Origin: Vanilla planifolia
Lineage: Eukaryota; Streptophyta; Magnoliopsida; Asparagales; Orchidaceae
Reading direction: 5' to 3'
Assembly: GCA_023846275.1 (NCBI GenBank)
Contig: CM043865.1
Span: 33,804,412-33,868,411, forward strand
DNA: 64,000 bases
The translations under genes and the position numbers were made by a program. How positions within the stretch are numbered: position 1 is the first letter of the stretch; every line of letters begins with the position of its first letter. The notes beneath the pieces were generated by a model that searched no databases, had not been told where the DNA came from, and saw only the letters and a program-made list of their open reading frames with translations. Positions 11,401-23,300 of the stretch are shown here, in pieces.

Positions 11401-14400
11401 TTGTGGCTGTCCCAGGTCTTGCAACAAAAAAGAGTATCCATGTCATCATGCATTCGAGAATAGATGTAACAAATTCATAAAGATGCTTCTTGGCAAGGTA
11501 AACACCCTTGGCTAGCTTTTCTAGCTCCAATGTAAGCGAGCAATCATGGAATCGACCACAACAAAAGGAATAAGATTGAAATCCTAAGGAATGAAGTACT
11601 CTTTGCAATTTTCTAGATAACTAGTGAAGACAAACTGCTCCTTTCTTTACATAGACAATGACATGGAATTAAACTCTACCAAAAACAAAATAAAGAAAAA
11701 GCAAGAAGAATAAGGTAAAAAGAAGGCATTGTCATCAAGCCGAACTACCCCTCACTCTTCGCAGCTCCCCTCCCCTTCCCTCTCTTTGCAAAATAATATA
11801 GCAAAAACTCTTAACTTCATAATCAAAATTACAAAATGACCCAAATATATTACTCTATATATATCCCTTTCAATTTCCTCCCAAGTATCCATTTTATTTT
11901 ATAGATAAAACAAAAGACTACGACAAATTAAATAGTATGCATTAAGAACCTGATTTTAACAAACTAGAAAACAAATTAACACAAAACTCTATGTTATTTA
12001 AATTTAAATTAAAGCTCAATTTTTTTTGTTCACACTTTCAAACTTTATATTGGCACTTGCATGTGCATAACTGTAACATTTTAGACATAACTTTCTCCAC
12101 AAATGTCGAAATTATTTTCTAGAAACTTTCCATTATCTAGTTGGAAAAATTCATACTTTTGTCCACAGTGTTTGGCCAAATCTAATATGGGTCTTGTCTA
12201 GTTCTCTACTCAAAACCTAATTCAATATCATTATTTAATCCTTGAGGCCTACTGTCTTCTTCAAGACTTTGACTTTGTCAAATAATGACCAACACCTCTC
12301 TAGTGTTTAAGAACGAGTCATGCTGAAAGTTTTTTGAGATTGTCCTTAATGAATTTTTCAACCTTCACTAGAGCTAAATTTCATTGATTGTGAGTTTCAT
12401 GAAGATGTTTTCTCAAGATCTTTTCCCATTCTCAAGAGTTTTGGTCTTATGCATTAGAATTATATTACTCGAGACTTTTTCACTGATTCACGTTCCTTAA
12501 GACTAAAGAGATGTCCACGAGTGTTAGACAAGTTTTGGAGGCTTAAGAATGTCCTAAAGACCTACCACTTCCTTCTTGATGCCTTATTAATCTGAAGCTT
12601 AGCTATATTATACTCATCAAAATCTAAACTTTCATGAGGGGTCTTGTTTGAGACCTAACATTACTTAGGAGTCCTTGTTTTCGCTTCATTATAACTTTCT
12701 TAAGGGTCTATAACTCTAAAGGGGACTTCACCTGCTAAATGTCAAACAAGAATATCTATTTTTGAGCTTTTCTAAATCTTCCTCCTCGATGTTTGAATCC
12801 TGTTGAGGATTGATGAGCTGCTTTTACAAAGATCTCCATATCATGCCTCAAGACTAGTAATAACTTTTCAAGCTTCTAGCATAACAAGGTAGGTCCCTAA
12901 TCAAACCATCACTATTTGGGTTTTCTCAAGAATTTAGGGTTCACTTGAAATGAATTGAGCAATCCCCTTAAGTAGTTTGGGCAAACAACAAGAAATGTTG
13001 TTTATCCTCATAGGTTGTTGGGTAGGTCAAACCACCTTAAATAGTTAAAAATTACATCGAATAATTCGAATCAAACTTTTTGACCTAACCATCCCAAGAA
13101 GCTGTCTAACTACATCAGGTGATCAAAACAAACAATCAAAAGCAATTAAGAAACAAAACCAAGAGATCAAACTTTTGTTAGTAATCATTTCGACCTTTTC
13201 TTTAACCTTTTGTTGTGTATAAAACCCCATTTGGTTTATCATAATAGAAGAATTGGGTTATGGAGTTTTAGCAAGGCTTTGTGATCTTTCACCCATGAGA
13301 ATGGGATATTCTACTTAGATGTTAATTGAAGGGTCTTTTAATAGATTTGAGATCAATGTGAGGTCTTCTTGAATTCATCACAATTGTAAGGATGCAAGGA
13401 CTAGATCCAATGGCAATTCACAACAAAAGACACCATGTTATCTTTGTGATCTTCCATTCACCTCATCTCCACCATCAGCTCCAATCTCTTTCTCAGCTTA
13501 GTCGATTCTTGTACTTCTTAACCTTCAACAGCCACTTTCATAAAATTTAAAAAATAAGTTGTTCTTTTCTTGTATGGCTGCTCTTCTTTGAATCAACTAT
13601 CACATCCAATAAATTCCTTTTAGTCCCCCCTCTCCTGTGTGAAAGAACCCGCTCCCCATCAAATCTGTTATTTCCCTAAAGTCTTTATCTTTAACGATTT
13701 TGCAACACCAATCAACCTCCAAACTTCATGAAACTCTAGCGCATGATATTTAAGAAGTTTCCTACAAGTTTTTTGTTCAATGTTTCTAGAGATTAAGACA
13801 TTATAATGTCCTTTTGACAGCCCCAAACTATCCTACAAATTCAAGGTTTTAAAGCAATGCCACAATTCATGAGTCCCTCAAACTAGCTTAGATGAGCATA
13901 AATCTTTGCAAGTTGTTAGAACACTTGTAGATCTACAACTATCATGTTCATTACTCTATAAGAATTTTCCTCCATCCTTGTTAAATCAATTGCACAATCC
14001 ATTACCATAGCTACTTTGTTTTCGTTTTTCCTCCAAATTTTCAGCTTTGGTGTTTATTTTTTCTATGTTACCACCACCGCTGCACCACCAATCATCTTCA
14101 GATTGGCAGAAACCAATCAAACCCAGCATCTAACTGCCCTGTTTCATATCTTTAATCGTCCTTCAGTATGTGTTTTAGATTTGTACTTGATTTAGATTAA
14201 ATTCAAGCAAGTTCTATCCTTATGCCTTAGATACTTAGCTACTTATTTTCAACATACTAGCTTAGTTTCCTGTCTCAATGCATCCCTAGCATTGCTTAGA
14301 TTTCTTTTGGGTTGTCTTTATCACATTATTAGCTTCCTCTTACATACCATCATACGCTTGTGGATAATAATTGAACTTTTATGATTTCAAAAGTGGTCGC

Positions 14401-16984
14401 CATTAAGAGTTAAATGGATCTATAATAATTTCAGAAGTCAAACTCAATATCGCAAGCTTGCTAATAACTTGGAGAATTATGGTCAAAAAATGTGAAGGGC
14501 TTTACAAGGAAAAGAAGTAATTAAATGTAATAATGAATTAAAAAACTCATCTTTTGTTGTTTTGATTGCTCTTTTTCCCTTCATTCTCTTCAAAATCAAC
14601 TTGACTTTCGATAAATTCCAATAATGGTAAACAATTCCCCATTTTTTAAAATTTCTTATCTGTTAGGCAATTGTTCTATCAATGATGTTGTGGCTTGAGG
14701 GGAGGGAAAGCTGATCGAAATACTAAATGAACAACGGAAAGCTTAAATTTTTATTTTGGACACCTTTCCATATACTTACAATGTGCTAAATTCAAGACAA
14801 AACTATCCACATTTTCTCTCCTTGGGAGCTTGAGCTTGAGGTGACATGGCTCAAGCACAACTTCATGAAGCCCTTATCGAGTAGTTAGTTGAACAAACCA
14901 AGAAGATTACTTGATTATCTACATTACCACTAAAAAATTCTTCACATAAGAATATAATAGCACACCAAACCAACCTTGTGAGCTTCTAAATGAGCTTTGA
15001 ATGACTCACTAAAACCTCGAATTGTTAAAGAAACAATCAAATAATAAAAAGAAACAAATAATACTTTAATTGGTTACATTGCACATATACAAATGGCATT
15101 TATGAGCCTTAATGACAATGCTCATTACTACAAAAAAATAATGTTCATAAGCATATAATAATAATAATAATTGTACCAAATATCCAACAAGCTTTATTGA
15201 ATGCATTCATAAGCTATAAACAATACCATCATGAACATTAATGAGCTGAGTAATAATATATATGTTCATGCTTCACCATTAATGAATCAAGTATCTTAGA
15301 AAGTGTTCGAGCTTGTTTACCAACCAATTCAAACAAACATAAACAAGCACCTATCGAGCCCAATAGCACTTAACTTGTGAAGTTTGTGTTCACTTACAGC
15401 CCAACTGAGCACATGCAAAAGAATCTCAAGGTTTATTCTATCCAATCCATTGAAATAAAAGAGCTCTATCCACTTATATCTTAGTTTCTCTCCCTCTCTC
15501 TCTCTCTTCCACTTCATCAACTTCCTCTATTCACCTTCTTTAATGAGATATATTAAATAAAATTAATAATAATATAAAAAAAAGCTCCAAAAAGTCTATT
15601 AAACATTTCATACAGCCATGGAGGCCTAGCATGAGAAGTATTAAATTAAAGTGATATAGCTATAGGAATACTTCGACGCCTCTATACTCCATCAACTAAC
15701 AACTCTTAAACTCTAAACGCATTATTCATTCTCATGCATCTTAGTCACACCTTTTAGATTTTTCTCTTCATTGGAAGAAAATTCTAATAATTCACTTCGA
15801 ATTATTGGAGGAGCAACTAATCAAGGTTTAATATTTTTTTAATAAAAGATTCATGTTATGCAAATCCCACAAAGGTCATTTCAAAATGAAGCATTATTGA
15901 AAGATATCAAAGAAAAAAAAAATAAACGCAATCTAAGACCTTAATTCTATCGTGATAAACTCCTACAATAGTCTTCTTGGCTATAGCAATTATTAAATTT
16001 ATAATCTAATTCCTAATACTCATTGTAGTGAGAATCTACTACAGCATATTCCAAATTCATAACATTACACCAACTCCAATTCTATTATGATTATTACTTA
16101 AGTAACAAAGCTTGAATCCTAAAAAATTAGCCTTCCTCTTATCAACTTAGGAAATACCAAAAACATTACGAATCATGACAACATCAACTTGTTAATTACA
16201 ATATCCAAACTCTAAGATTCTATCATAATTCTAATGTATTGAACTAGCATCATTATCCACGTATGTCCAACATGATACATGAACTATTGTTCATTAACAC
16301 TACACCTATGTGTCAATATAGTGGCTCTCACTCGTCATTATATTCAGGCTAGGCAGAGCATTGATACCAATGGCTATTCTAACATTAATACAATTTTGAA
16401 AGAGTATATCATGTTGCTTCCACAAGAAGTGCATTTTAAAAGAAAATATTTTTTTGATACAGAATATTTAAAGAAACTCAAAGATAAACAATAGTGGCCA
16501 CATTCTAAAGCTTTCTTAGTTCTATCTCGATTAAAGTAGCGGCATTAACGTTCCAACAAAAGGAATAAGGCCCGACATGGTGAAGTAAGCAGGAAAATGA
16601 AGAAAGCCATGCATATCATAGGAAATTTTACTGTATCCAAGAACCGACCTCCACTCCGATTCCCCGTATGGAGAGTAATAGTCGTACGAAATATCCTCTT
16701 TGCGGACGCAGTTGAACATGAGAGAGGCAAAAGAAGCAAAAATCCCTACAAAATTCAAACTGTCAGGTGCAAAGTAAACCCTAATAAGCATACAGATAAA
16801 AAGAATTCCAATTGCAAGAGAGATATCATATAGAAAACACGTTACCTGGGAGGTAATGGAAGAAGGAGACTTTGACGGCGCTGCAGACCACGGCGTCGAC
16901 CCAGAACCACCATCCGGCTGCGAAAACCGCGCCAGCCACGCCGGGACCGAAGACCCCCCACAACGCCAAGCAATTGTTGTCCAT
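5433..16984 (-). CDS. TMEM50 homologue, four exons with a 10.9-kb intron
   Basis: TMEM50 proteins are small four-helix membrane proteins of the endomembrane system with poorly defined function. Exons on the minus strand: 16984-16846, 16745-16649, 5758-5606 and 5469-5433, with stop TAA at 5435-5433. All introns are GT-AG (donors GTAACG, GTCGGT, GTACTG; acceptors TTGTAG, CCTACAG, CTGCAG) and phases match throughout, giving 141 aa, the usual family length. Visible motifs: ALWGVFGPGVAGAVFAAGWW (residues 7-26), MFNCVRKED (56-64), a YSPYGESEWR loop (70-79), then KLWLFVGYVVSF (81-92) and SVWTGVAGVLQCVFVLISG (113-131). The start is the ATG just before DNNCLALWG; an in-frame ATG 33 nt upstream would add an unconserved extension. 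Introns 1 and 3 are only 100 and 136 bp, so the 10,890-bp intron 2 stands out. The gene is divergent from the plus-strand gene at 20.3 kb. Confidence 0.9.
7300..8215 (-). repeat. Two adjacent copies of a decayed coding-like repeat
   Basis: Two neighbouring segments (about 7300-7690 and 7690-8215) share the series: a CATTTAGAGAATGGATG-like block, a CTTTTCTAACTC or CTTTTCAAATC block, then a TTTTCTAGATA junction (about 7545 and 7935) followed by an A-rich stretch. On the minus strand they show a coding-like but interrupted reading frame, with fragments such as AGIDSMMT and KRLAAGVCDARKH broken by stops and frameshifts. I do not recognise the parent family. They match a third copy at 11.3-11.9 kb. 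Confidence 0.6.
8200..10900. repeat. CTTGAGGG-rich repeat modules, two diverged copies
   Basis: Two consecutive diverged copies (about 8500-9250 and 9260-10000) share ordered blocks: CAAGACTTTGATTTTGCCAA-type, CCTTTGAGGACCTCACTTTA-type, ACTTGAGAGTT, then CTCCTTTCTTC. Inside, a sub-unit of about 100 bp (TACTTGAGAGTT ... AATGTTGAATAAGA ... CTCCTTTCTTC) is repeated at about 8796, 8905 and 9065, and again near 9745. No ORF of note is present on either strand. A further copy lies at 12.1-12.9 kb. Confidence 0.6.
10061..10900. repeat. 419-bp tandem duplication
   Basis: The block GTTGCTCTCCCTTGAAG starts at 10061 and again at 10480, a period of 419 bp. The copies stay collinear through TTTGATGATGTTTGAT, TAATAACTACT, AAGATCC-CTCAAGCTATT and the TTTTTTAGATG blocks, with about 15% mismatch by eye. 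It lies within the TMEM50 intron and holds no supported coding capacity. Confidence 0.75.
11318..11900 (-). repeat. Third copy of the decayed coding-like repeat
   Basis: This segment matches the 7.3-8.2 kb copies, with an offset of about 3.67 kb to the second (TTTTCTAGATAACTAG near 11608 matches the junction near 7938). On the minus strand 96 codons stay open, including EKLAKGVYLAKKHLYEFVTS, the best-preserved version of the frame. Flanking homology continues to the right, from about 11950 matching about 8273, so the copy belongs to a multi-kilobase segmental duplication. I cannot name the protein family. Confidence 0.55.
12120..12900. repeat. Third copy of the CTTGAGGG-rich module
   Basis: The blocks CAAGACTTTGACTTTGTCAA, CCACTTCCTTCTTGATGCC, AATCTAAACTTTC and AACTTTCTTAAGGGTCTATA appear in the same order as at 9.3-9.8 kb. 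It follows directly after the third coding-like copy, as the first module follows the 7.9-8.2 kb copy. This shows that coding-like segment and module were duplicated together. Confidence 0.6.
14820..15460. repeat. Possible non-autonomous dispersed repeat
   Basis: The stretch is rich in GAGCTT and GTTCATGAAC-like motifs (GTTCATAAGC, GAACATTAATGAGCT, GTGTTCGAGCTTG). Such motifs are common in a class of dispersed plant repeats. I could not define termini or target-site duplications, so this is a composition-based call. A short CT microsatellite sits at about 15485-15510. Confidence 0.25.
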
Positions 16985-17017
16985 TGCCCACCTCCTCTCT
17001 GGTTTCCTATGTTCCAT

Positions 17018-20000
17018 TTCCTATGTTTATTATTTATCTACCCTCCCCCTAAAGCCTCTCTCAAAAATATTGAGTTTGAAAATAATTTGTCAAAAAAAAA
17101 AATAAAGCTTTAAATAAATAATTGCTAAAATTTTAAAGCAATTAAAAAATGGTAGGAAACTTATAGTAGTTTCAAGCCTTGTGATTGAGTTGTTGTTTTT
17201 TTTTTTTTTATTTTATTCTCATTATTTTTAATATTAAGTTTCAATAAATTTTTTAGTTGTTTCACAAATATAAGAAAAAGGTATATGCCATCTTCGTTAA
17301 TTCCAAATGAACCCTTTCAAATTGCATATGCCAGTTGCATAAGCATAGAGGTCTCTTTTGTTGGAAACAATGAGATGAGAAATTCATGAAAAATTGGTCA
17401 TATAATTATAATTAGCTACCTATTCAAGCATAAATATACAATTTCTTATTTAGAATACAAATCTTATCGATATCAAAATTGATCAAAAGTGAACATGTAG
17501 ACATAAGTTTATGTTGTGTGCAAGGCTTAGGTATATAATTGTGAGAATGGAGGAGAAGAATGTGATAAATGTAACAAAGTTTTATTTTTTAGATAAGAAT
17601 AAAGATCAGACTACATAAAAATGCAATATAATCTTATACACAAAGTCAATGTTAAGAAATTAAGTGACATCAAGAGACTTTAAATTGAGAAAATATTGAT
17701 GTCATTATGAGATTTGACAGACTCTCGCTATATTGACTAAATAAAACTTGGAGATTCCTTAATTTGCAAAGAAATTTATAGAAAGAAAAAGAAAAAAATG
17801 AGATATAATTCAACTTAAAGATAATTAGTTCGTCTCATATATATATATATATATATAAATATCATCAATTCGACCCTTGTGTGTATGATGAGACATGACT
17901 TTGAGACCACAACATAAGCATAGATTTAAAAACATGAAATATGATTTATTTTAAGTGTTAATTTCTTAGAAATATAAAATAACAACTAAATATTGAAATA
18001 TAATCCATTTTCATTAACTTGATAGAAGCTACTCTTCTACACCTTTTCTTTAATAAGTTTGTGTTTTAGTTAAAATATGTTGTTGAAACACGATACATTT
18101 AATAAATTATTGTCATACCATGATATAATTTTTAAAATAAGATAAGAAATATAGAAAATATTATATTTGAAATTTTATAATAAATAAAAAATATAATATT
18201 TATAATTATTAAATAATGATTTGATTTCTTAATTTTTTTAGATCTAGTGATAAATCTCATTATAAGCTCTTCACTTATGATAGAACTGCATCCTCGAGAT
18301 AATTGCATTCAATGGTAGTTTAATGAGGATCAATTATAATTGTTCGACCTATAAAACACAGATCTTAATTGGAAGATAAGTGTCTTTTTTGAATTGATAA
18401 ATGTTCAAAATCGTTAGAAATAACATTAGATGAGAAGCATTTTGAGTATAGGATTAAGTGTACTCATTTTATTTGCACATATAATTATATGCATATTAAA
18501 ATTATACATGAATAAACTGTCGTTGCTAAAAATGAAAACTTGCATACATATATAAATTTAATATTACGTTCATATAATATTCAAGTATATCGTACATCAT
18601 GTCGTATCACCCCGCATATAATATTTTCATACTTTTGTGTGACGCATATTAAAAAAATGAAATACACATTAATTAATAACGTAAAGATAAAAAAAATGCA
18701 CATGTAAAGTAATAATATGCAAGCGTAATTACATAAATATCACACAATTTTATGTCCGTATTTTAATTGCATAATGTCTTTTTTTGAATCTTACATAAAT
18801 ATTATTAAAAAAATTAAATATTTATGTTTATTTAAAATTAATATTAATAATTTTGTCAAAATGTCAAAGTATTTTTTTTTTTTAATAAAATCTTATTAAG
18901 TGCTAAACCGACTAAATATAATTATGATTAAAAAGATTAGCTTGAATCATATTTGAGTTGGTTTTGAGTTGTGATTAAAAAGATAATATGACTCAATATC
19001 AAATTAGATGGTGTAAGATGATACTCAAGTGCAAAATTTTTTGTATCTATAAATCAATCTCGATCATCTATTTTCCAATAAAGAATGTTGATCATTTTTT
19101 TACTAAAGTTTTTTTATAAAACTAGAACATCTTATAATCAAATCAAATTCCAATTAATACCAACAACATATATCTAAATTGAAATGAACATGCTATAGTT
19201 AATCTTACATCTTAACAACTCAAGATTGAATCCTTGATAATTTTGTAATTGTCATTAAGATATGAATATATTGTTGTTTTATTTCAAACAATATTATAAA
19301 ATCATTATTCATAATTTTGGATTAAAATTTTAGTTAAGTCTGTTTTGATTCATTTTTAATGTAGAGTGGATAAAAAATAAGAAAAAATAGATTTCATTCC
19401 AAATGATAAATTAAGTATATTTTTTTTAATTTTTTTTATTATATTAGAAAATAAGTTTTGATTTGTTAGTCAATATATATGATCTTTAAGCGATATAAAA
19501 AATGGAGCTACTTAGTTCGACCTTTGTCAATTTCTTAGTTTATAGAATATGTTTTAAAAATTTCAAAATATCTTTTAGTAGAAATAATTCAATATCAATT
19601 AGCTTAGTAGTGTATGTTTTTAGACTTTGTATGATTTCATGAAATTCTGTCTCATATTAAAAAAACATTTTTTAAATTTATAATTTAATTTTAGGTATAC
19701 TATTATTGAAAGATTTGAAACTTTTTATTAACAAATTTAATTTATTGCTTATATAATTCATATGATCATGATATTATTTTAGTAATAGAGATGTTGTATT
19801 TTAATAATATATATATATATATATATATATTATAATTTTAAACTTTTTAAATAAAAGTAATTTAAAATTATAACATATATATTATGCTATTAAAAATAAT
19901 GTTAATATAATTGTTTTAAATAATTTTTAATTTTAAAAAATAAAAATATTTTCAAATATAATCTAATATTTATTTGATTATTTTCAATAAAATTATTATG

Positions 20001-20330
20001 AATTTAAGAATTATGTATTGCCAAAACAAAAATAAAAACTACTAACCTTATTCAAAATTAACCCAACAAAAGCTCGATTGATAAAATCTACGGAATACCT
20101 TTTAATTGTCCAACTTATGGATCATATAATAATAAAATAAAAAAAAGTAAACGTGCAGCAGAGTCGCCCAGGAAATCGAAAACGAGGAACGAAGAAGAGT
20201 CCAATGTTCCCATTCCACAACTCTCTCAGTTCGCGCAGTTTCGAGCCTCGCTTACTCCTTGAATTTGTCGGAGTTCGCGCTACGCCGTCTTCGATTCGAT
20301 TACAAAAGCAGAGAAGCTGATGCGCTCTAA
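17018..20330. other. AT-rich divergent intergenic region
   Basis: The 3.3 kb lie between two divergently transcribed starts (TMEM50 at 16984, minus; DUF7036-type gene at 20331, plus). The DNA is extremely AT-rich with TA microsatellites near 17840 and 19808 and no supported ORF. The last 170 bp, from about 20160, become GC-richer and probably hold the 5' UTR and core promoter of the plus-strand gene. Confidence 0.5.
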
Positions 20331-23300
20331 ATGGGAAAGCCCGAAGAGCGCCGGTTAGGGATCCCGGCGACGGAGACCGCTGCTGCGGCTTCCACCGACA
20401 CTTTTAATCTCTTCGTGGCCGGGATCCGAAGGGCATTCAGCTTCAGATGCGTTATTGTTCTTCTTCTCAGCAGTGCTGTTCTCATCTCCGCCATCTTCTG
20501 GTTTCTTCCGATTATTGGCGTACGCTCTGGTTTTACTGCAGCGGACGATGCGGCATCTGGCATGTGTTCTTATCTGATTTTGCTTCATTTTGGCTGTTAA
20601 TCGCTGATTCTTTCTCTCCCTTAGAGGATTTTGGTTTCCTATATCTGCTTGGAAATCAGAATTAGGGCTTTGAAAAGTAGAAGTTAGTTTTGGGAACGTT
20701 GGGTGCTTTAACAGCTTCAGCCGACTGTGTTCGTAGTCCGTGTTACATAAATGTTCTGATTGTGTCTGCCGGGAGTTTTTCAGTGGTATCGCACTTCTGT
20801 TTGATGCTTACCTGATCGGCAATCCCTTGGGGAACATAGTGATGCAGGTCAACCGAATTTAGATTTTATAGCTAAATGAGATGCGAATAATCCAATACCC
20901 TAAACTCATTTAAAAGCAATCTAGATGGTTCATTCATGCGAAAATTTTCTCTAATAGTATTTGAGAATTTACTTTAATCTTGTCTCAAACAAAGCGCCAG
21001 CAAAATCACGTGAAAAGATTGCAAAATCAAATGGTAACCAATGATGAAAGATAAAGATATAGATAAATAGAGGAAACAACATCAAAATGAATTTTGTTTC
21101 AATTAATGGTTGTCTGGGTTAGCTGGAATTAATTTCATCTTGTCTCTGAGTGCGCTTGGGGTCTATTGCAAGATGCACGAGGTGAACCTTGACTAGGTGT
21201 GTAAGATAAAATATTCACAGGAAATAGAATAGAGTTCACAGATTGTTGAATGAGTATTTATATCTCTAATAAAAAAAATGGAAACCCTGAAATAACTTTT
21301 AAAACTCAAAACTGGCTGAAATCGATGGTATAGTGCACAATATGATGGATAACAACAACAGTGAGTCCTTTCTCCATGATATGATGCATTATATGATGGG
21401 CGCATCATCTGGTACAAGCTACTCAGATCTTTAATCTAATTAAACAAGTTAATGAGCTCGCCATGCATCCATCAAAGGTCAATAGAAGGACACTCAACAG
21501 CTTACTAATAAAGTGCTGGATACATGAAAAATTGACACAATTGAACTACAAGAGATGAAGATATTGCAAATTACCTAATGGTGGTGCCAAACATTTCTCT
21601 TGTGGGTTTTGTGACTGGAAGGAATGCCTAGGCCATGAAAAACTTACTATTTATGATTGTTTTTTAACTTCATGTTGCTTATTTTGGTTCTTATAATTAT
21701 AGGTATCATAGTTACATTTACTGAAAGAAATGAAATTTAGTTTTTCCCATGTTTCGTGATGTATATTGCTACCCCTTTGTTTATCAGCTACTTTCAATAG
21801 CTATTGCGGTTGAACTGCATTAGTTCTTCCATTAGATGGACTAAGTGAGAATTAGTGTGCTATTAATGCAAAGAATATTGGAATGAGATTAAGGAATATC
21901 ACTTTGCTAAGAATTTGTATCATTAATGTAGTGTCAGGAAAAAAATACTAGAACTACAAGGATATGGCTGCATAACAAGTATTTTCAATATATGGTAAAG
22001 CACTCTAAATGGTTATAATTCAAAGCAACTAAAAAGAATTGTAACATCACATTTTTTAGCCATGTTGAAATGAATGCTTAATCCAATTCATGTTGGTGAA
22101 GTATTTTTTTTCCCTAAGTATTTGACAATATTGTGGTTTTATTTATTGATTAAGTCAATAATGATTTATTTGAAATTTGGAAATTGGTATTTGTCAAATC
22201 ATATTAGTTTTTCTCATCCATTATTTAGTCATTGAAGATGAAATTTTTTGAACTTAACAGTATCATGTTTTTATTTGAACAATTAGGTCATCATGATGAG
22301 TTGGTGCGTCATCTTGAGTCCTTCGATCGTAAGTCTCCCTAGTTCGTTGTTTTCATTAGATGGTATCTCTAGACCCAAATCTCTTTGATTTTATTTAACC
22401 ACACCTGATTAGCCAGCTTGATGGTCCTCAACAAACTATCTATTCAAATAAGGTGTTGTGAAGAGCTAAATCCTTGACATCCTTCTTATGCTTGCTTAAA
22501 TAGGCTTGGCATAAAGTAGCAACGTATAATGCTTGAGCCATTGCCCATGTCTTATCGAAGGAGTTATCCATTTGGATGTCATCTATTTATAGAGAAGAAG
22601 ATTAATAGGAGACAAAGTATTCTTTGTAGCTTATGTCACTACACTACATCCAAGACTATTAAACCCTATATACAGTAAACCGGCTTTTGTACCATTCTAG
22701 TTTTACTTAATTAGAATTGCAGACATTACTATTTTCCTCTCTTTGGAATAGCTTACACCTTGTATTGCAATAGCCTTGAGGCCACAACTTTTCTTTAAAG
22801 GCTTTGGGACTTCCTCATCATACTTGTATTTTAATGTTGCATTTCCCCGTACTGTCTCGTGGTTCTGGTTTTGTGCCAGAGTCTTTCGCCTATAAATCAT
22901 CTATCTATCTTCCCCTTAGATTGATCTGATTGGTACTCCCTTTGCTCTTGGTGCAAGTGTCTTTGTCATGCACTTGCCTGTATCAAACAGTTTTTGGAAG
23001 TTTAATATCAACTCCATCAACATTGAAAACTATCCTCCGTAATAAAAAAATAATGGTTTCCAGGGAATCATCAAACAAAATGGCACATAATGGTGATTAT
23101 TCAATGTATAGCGCTTGAATTGTGATTGAGAAGTCAAATATTTCTATTCCTTACTTTCCATTGTTATGCTGGATAATGCCATTTTTTAAAGTATATGGTG
23201 GTCCTTGGATCTTGAGTGATGATTAAATGACTAAACCATTCAATGTGAAGATTTCTTTGCAGAAATGCATTTTTATGACATTAATCATGGGGATCAATAG

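Larger units (their letters stand above)
5759..16648 (-). other. 10,890-bp intron 2 of the TMEM50 gene
   Basis: The intron is bounded by donor GTCGGT at 16648 and acceptor CCTACAG ending at 5759. It separates the second and third exons of a 141-codon gene. Inside are three decayed copies of a coding-like repeat, three copies of a CTTGAGGG-rich module, a 419-bp tandem duplication and other AT-rich repeats, listed separately. No intact nested gene is seen. From 12.9 to 14.8 kb I see only low-complexity DNA with short C-rich blocks and no supported feature. Confidence 0.85.

Noticed and set aside
16279..16494. 71-codon plus-strand ORF
   Set aside because: AT-rich, no motif, inside the TMEM50 intron near its donor.
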